Shown: piece by piece, positions 61,891 through 64,000 of the stretch
How the letters are laid out: each line of letters starts with the position of its first letter
How positions within the stretch are numbered: position 1 is the first letter of the stretch
DNA from: Isosphaeraceae bacterium
GTDB lineage: Bacteria > Planctomycetota > Planctomycetia > Isosphaerales > Isosphaeraceae
Direction of reading: 5' to 3'
NCBI GenBank assembly: GCA_021324445.1
Contig: JAJPJC010000344.1
Location: 1-64,000, forward strand
Length of the DNA stretch: 64,000 bases
Made by a program: the position numbers and the translations under genes
The notes under the pieces: generated by a model
What the model saw: only the letters and a program-made list of their open reading frames with translations
Databases searched by the model: none
What the model was told of the DNA's origin: nothing

Positions 61891-62151
61891 ACTGTAAGAC
61901 CAATGGGGCCAGGGACTTAGCCGCTGGAGCCAGTGACGTCACCGCGCGCAGCGGGAGGGGCGGACAGATTCTTTTCCGAAGAAAACCCGCGCGGGAGGCG
62001 CTCGGGCCGGATTTTCTCGGCTGGGCTGTCTTCAAGCACCGCCGGGTTACGTTTCCCTGTACGGACGGCGGGACCGCTGCGGTCGTTGACGTGCATTCGG
62101 AACCGACCTCCACCGAGAACGACCACTCTTCTGGCCATCGGAGACCGTTTC

Positions 62152-62895
62152 ATGGGCGCGCCCCTTTCCTCGACGAGTCGCCGCCTCTTTCTGGGTACAC
62201 TGGGCGCCTCGCTGTTCACCACGCGCGGCCTGTTCGCCGAGCAACTCGCTGTGACGCCGGCGCGGGAGGAAGGACCGTTCTATCCCGACAAGCTGCCGCT
62301 CGATCAGGATAACGACCTGATCCTCGTCGGCGACACCCTGACCCCGGCCGTCGGCGAGATCACACACCTGACCGGCCGGATCCTCGACCGCAACGGCAAC
62401 CCAATCCGGAACGCCACCGTCGAGATCTGGCAGTGCGACGCCAACCAGGTTTATCACCACACCGGCGACAATGCCGAGGGGCTGGACAAGAACTTCCAGG
62501 GGTTCGGGCGCTTCACCACCGGCTCGACCGGCGAGTATCGCTTCCGCACGATCAAGCCCGTTCCCTACCCCGGCCGGCCCGCGCCCCACATCCACTTCAA
62601 GGTGAAGAAGGGGGACCGGGAGCTGCTCACCACCCAGATGAACATCGCCGGACACCCGGGCAACGACATCGACGGGATCGCCAGTGGCGGGCTCGGCATC
62701 TTCGACAAGGAGCTGCTCCGCGTCGAGTTCAAACCGATCACGGGATCGAAGACCGGCGAGCTGGCCGCGAAGTTCGACATCGTCCTCGGCCGAACCCCCG
62801 ACGAGCGGGCGTTGCAGTTGCACCGGGTCCCCGATCATTTGCTGCCACGTCTGGCGCAACGCGATCCTCACGAAACCCCAAGCCGATCGAGGTGA
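62152..62895 (+). CDS. Intradiol ring-cleavage dioxygenase-family protein, Tat-exported
   Basis: A 247-residue protein. ATG 62152 (GGAG nine bases upstream) gives a twin-arginine signal, SRRLFLGTLGASLF, so it is probably exported folded. The core is the intradiol dioxygenase beta-sandwich: EEGPFYPD, HLTGRILDRNGNPIRNATVEIWQCDANQVYHHTGD, and YRFRTIKPVPYPGRPAPHIHFKV, which contain the expected non-haem Fe(III) ligands (Tyr in QVYHH, Tyr in PYPGRP, and two His in PHIHF). The family opens catechol or protocatechuate rings; exported bacterial members have uncertain substrates. The EF-hand gene begins three bases after its stop, so they are co-transcribed. Confidence 0.85.
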   Translation: MGAPLSSTSRRLFLGTLGASLFTTRGLFAEQLAVTPAREEGPFYPDKLPLDQDNDLILVGDTLTPAVGEITHLTGRILDRNGNPIRNATVEIWQCDANQVYHHTGDNAEGLDKNFQGFGRFTTGSTGEYRFRTIKPVPYPGRPAPHIHFKVKKGDRELLTTQMNIAGHPGNDIDGIASGGLGIFDKELLRVEFKPITGSKTGELAAKFDIVLGRTPDERALQLHRVPDHLLPRLAQRDPHETPSRSR

Positions 62896-62898
62896 CTC

Positions 62899-63501
62899 AT
62901 GTACATGCATATCATGACGAGAATTCTGCCCGGCGGGATCCTGGTCGCGGCGCTGCTGGCCGCGTCCATCGCCCAGGCTCAGCGGCCCGGCGGCCCACGA
63001 GGAGGCGACCCCGACGACCTCGTGACGCGGATGATGGCGTTCGACGAGAACAAGGACGGGAAGTTGACCAGGGGGGAGATCACCGACGATCGGCTCCATC
63101 GCCTCTTCGACCGGGCCGATGCCAACAAGGATGGGAGCGTGACCAGGGAGGAGTTGACCGCGCTGGCGGTGCGGGAGTCCACCAGTGGCCGCGGCGGTGG
63201 GCCGCCGGGCGGTGGACCACCCCGAGGCGGCCCGGGCGGGCGCAGGATCGGTTTTCGGCCGGGCGAGATCCTTCCTCCGATGTTGCAGCAGCGCCTGAAT
63301 CTCTCGGCTGAGCAGAAGGCGCAGCTCGACGCCCTCCAGAACGAGGTGGACGCCAGGCTCGCGAAGATCCTGACCGACGGCCAGAAGCAGCAACTCCAGG
63401 ACCTGCGCAATCGTGGCCCGGGTGGACCGGGTGGCCCCGGTGGCTTCGGCCCTCCCGGCGGCGGACGACGCCCACCGAGCCCGCCCGGCGGCGGGCCTTG
63501 A
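62899..63501 (+). CDS. Secreted EF-hand protein with Gly/Pro-rich segments
   Basis: A 200-residue protein from ATG 62899 with GAGG six bases upstream and a signal peptide cut near AQAQ. Two EF-hand loops are present: DENKDGKLTRGE (about residues 49-60) and DANKDGSVTREE (about 73-84), each with the full set of calcium ligands. A Gly/Pro/Arg-rich linker follows, then a short helical region (LNLSAEQKAQLDALQNEVDARLAKIL) of the kind found in Spy/CpxP-like or planctomycete EF-hand proteins, and a Gly/Pro-rich tail. It is expected to bind calcium outside the cytoplasm. It directly follows the dioxygenase gene. Confidence 0.85.
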   Translation: MYMHIMTRILPGGILVAALLAASIAQAQRPGGPRGGDPDDLVTRMMAFDENKDGKLTRGEITDDRLHRLFDRADANKDGSVTREELTALAVRESTSGRGGGPPGGGPPRGGPGGRRIGFRPGEILPPMLQQRLNLSAEQKAQLDALQNEVDARLAKILTDGQKQQLQDLRNRGPGGPGGPGGFGPPGGGRRPPSPPGGGP

Positions 63502-63577
63502 GGATCCACACCCAGCTTCGGGTTGAAAGGAGGAGCGGTCTTCTGATATGGTCTGCGCCGTGCAAAGGAGTGCCACC

Positions 63578-64000
63578 ATGTCTCAGGACACGACGTCCTC
63601 CCCGCCAGGTGTTGCCGGCGGGGGGTCCACTCCCTGGCGGCGGTCGCGTGTCGGGCCGGGCTGGAGCCGGGAGCTGCGCCGCGAGCGGCCGCGCCGCAGG
63701 TCCTTCGACCTGTTCTGGATCAGCTTCGCCGTGCTCTTCCTCGAGCTGGCGAGCATCCGCTGGTTCGGCAGCGCGGTCTTGTTCCTCACGTTCTTCACCA
63801 ACCTGGTCCTGATGGCCTGCTTCCTGGGCCTGTCGGTGGGTCTGCTCGCCAGCCGCCGGCGGCACGACTTCACGACCTGGGTCATCCCGCTGATGGTGCT
63901 CGGGGTGGGCCTGGGCGAGCTCAGCTCGTGGGCCATGGACCGGTTCGGCGGTGTGGCGATCGACGTCGGCGGCCAGCGCGCGCCGCAGCAGGTCTTCTTC
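63578..64000 (+). CDS. N-terminal part of a polytopic membrane protein (spermidine-synthase-like)
   Basis: ATG 63578 follows AAGGAG at eight bases, and the frame is open to the window end (141 codons). After a basic, Pro/Gly-rich N-terminus come membrane helices: FDLFWISFAVLFLELASIRWFG, SAVLFLTFFTNLVLMACFLGLSVGLL and TTWVIPLMVLGVGLGELSSW. The ELASIRWFG and FFTNLVLMACFLGLSVG wording recalls the multi-helix N-terminal part of bacterial membrane proteins that end in a spermidine-synthase-like methyltransferase fold. The C-terminal part is outside the window, so this is tentative. An open frame on the opposite strand is a shadow. Confidence 0.65.
   Translation, partial: MSQDTTSSPPGVAGGGSTPWRRSRVGPGWSRELRRERPRRRSFDLFWISFAVLFLELASIRWFGSAVLFLTFFTNLVLMACFLGLSVGLLASRRRHDFTTWVIPLMVLGVGLGELSSWAMDRFGGVAIDVGGQRAPQQVFF

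Noticed and set aside
63583-63936. 117-codon minus-strand frame near the window end
   Set aside because: The plus strand has AAGGAG, ATG and membrane helices through to the edge; the minus frame has neither.
1-64000. tRNA, rRNA, riboswitch, prophage or transposase genes
   Set aside because: Looked for in all gaps by eye; no cloverleaf, conserved rRNA segment, integrase or transposase motif was recognised. Small RNAs cannot be excluded without structure searches.

Overview
The window is high-GC DNA with the hallmarks of a planctomycete, most likely of the Isosphaeraceae type. Several signs agree. Giant secreted beta-helix proteins carry an N-terminal LEDR-type motif. DUF1080, WD40 and caspase-like modules are fused in single proteins. 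A DUF1501 remnant, HTTM-domain and multihaem cytochrome genes, and many intergenic inverted repeats are present. Most genes have signal peptides. No rRNA, tRNA, CRISPR array, phage or transposase gene was recognised.

Layout. 1-3634: end of a small unknown gene, a retropepsin-like protein, a YihX-like HAD phosphatase, and on the minus strand a coupled DapA-like / dihydroorotate-dehydrogenase-like pair. 4449-16064: one 3871-residue secreted protein (subtilase-like module, Ig-like and beta-helix regions, Pro and His/Lys tail) followed by a strong terminator. 16362-18647: hydroxyacid-oxoacid transhydrogenase and a PhzF-type isomerase, separated by a repeat. 19561-22772: heptahaem cytochrome/TPR protein coupled to a TPR protein. 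23200-27497: Gly/His-rich secreted protein, an HTTM pair, an HD-domain phosphohydrolase and a sugar-binding lipoprotein. 27941-35518: acyl-CoA dehydrogenase, a broken and an intact PEP-CTERM/HAF-repeat gene, and a 1528-residue repeat protein. 35728-37877: RbsC-like permease and an RCK potassium channel.

38430-55443 is the most striking region: nine co-directional genes with short gaps, almost all encoding exported proteins. They are two paralogues of unknown function, a caspase homologue with an EF hand, a WD40-PDZ-caspase protein, a repeat protein, a DUF1080-WD40-caspase protein with an EF-hand-like loop, another repeat protein, a HEAT-repeat protein and a serpin. The serpin has an inhibitory-type hinge and arginines in its reactive loop. 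Caspase homologues of the metacaspase/orthocaspase type usually cut after basic residues, so this looks like an exported protease-scaffold-inhibitor system. That function is inferred, not shown.

55444-57529: a recent, internally deleted copy of the channel gene's 3' end lies against the end of a hicBA toxin-antitoxin pair, so that the toxin reading frame now runs on into antisense sequence. rpsI and rplM follow; L13 has a long Pro/Ala/Glu tail. 58006-64000: monohaem cytochrome c, lipoprotein, homoserine dehydrogenase, DUF1569 protein, a decayed DUF1501 gene, intradiol dioxygenase, EF-hand protein and the start of a membrane protein resembling spermidine-synthase-like proteins.

Only the sequence was read; family names rest on motif recognition, not on searches.
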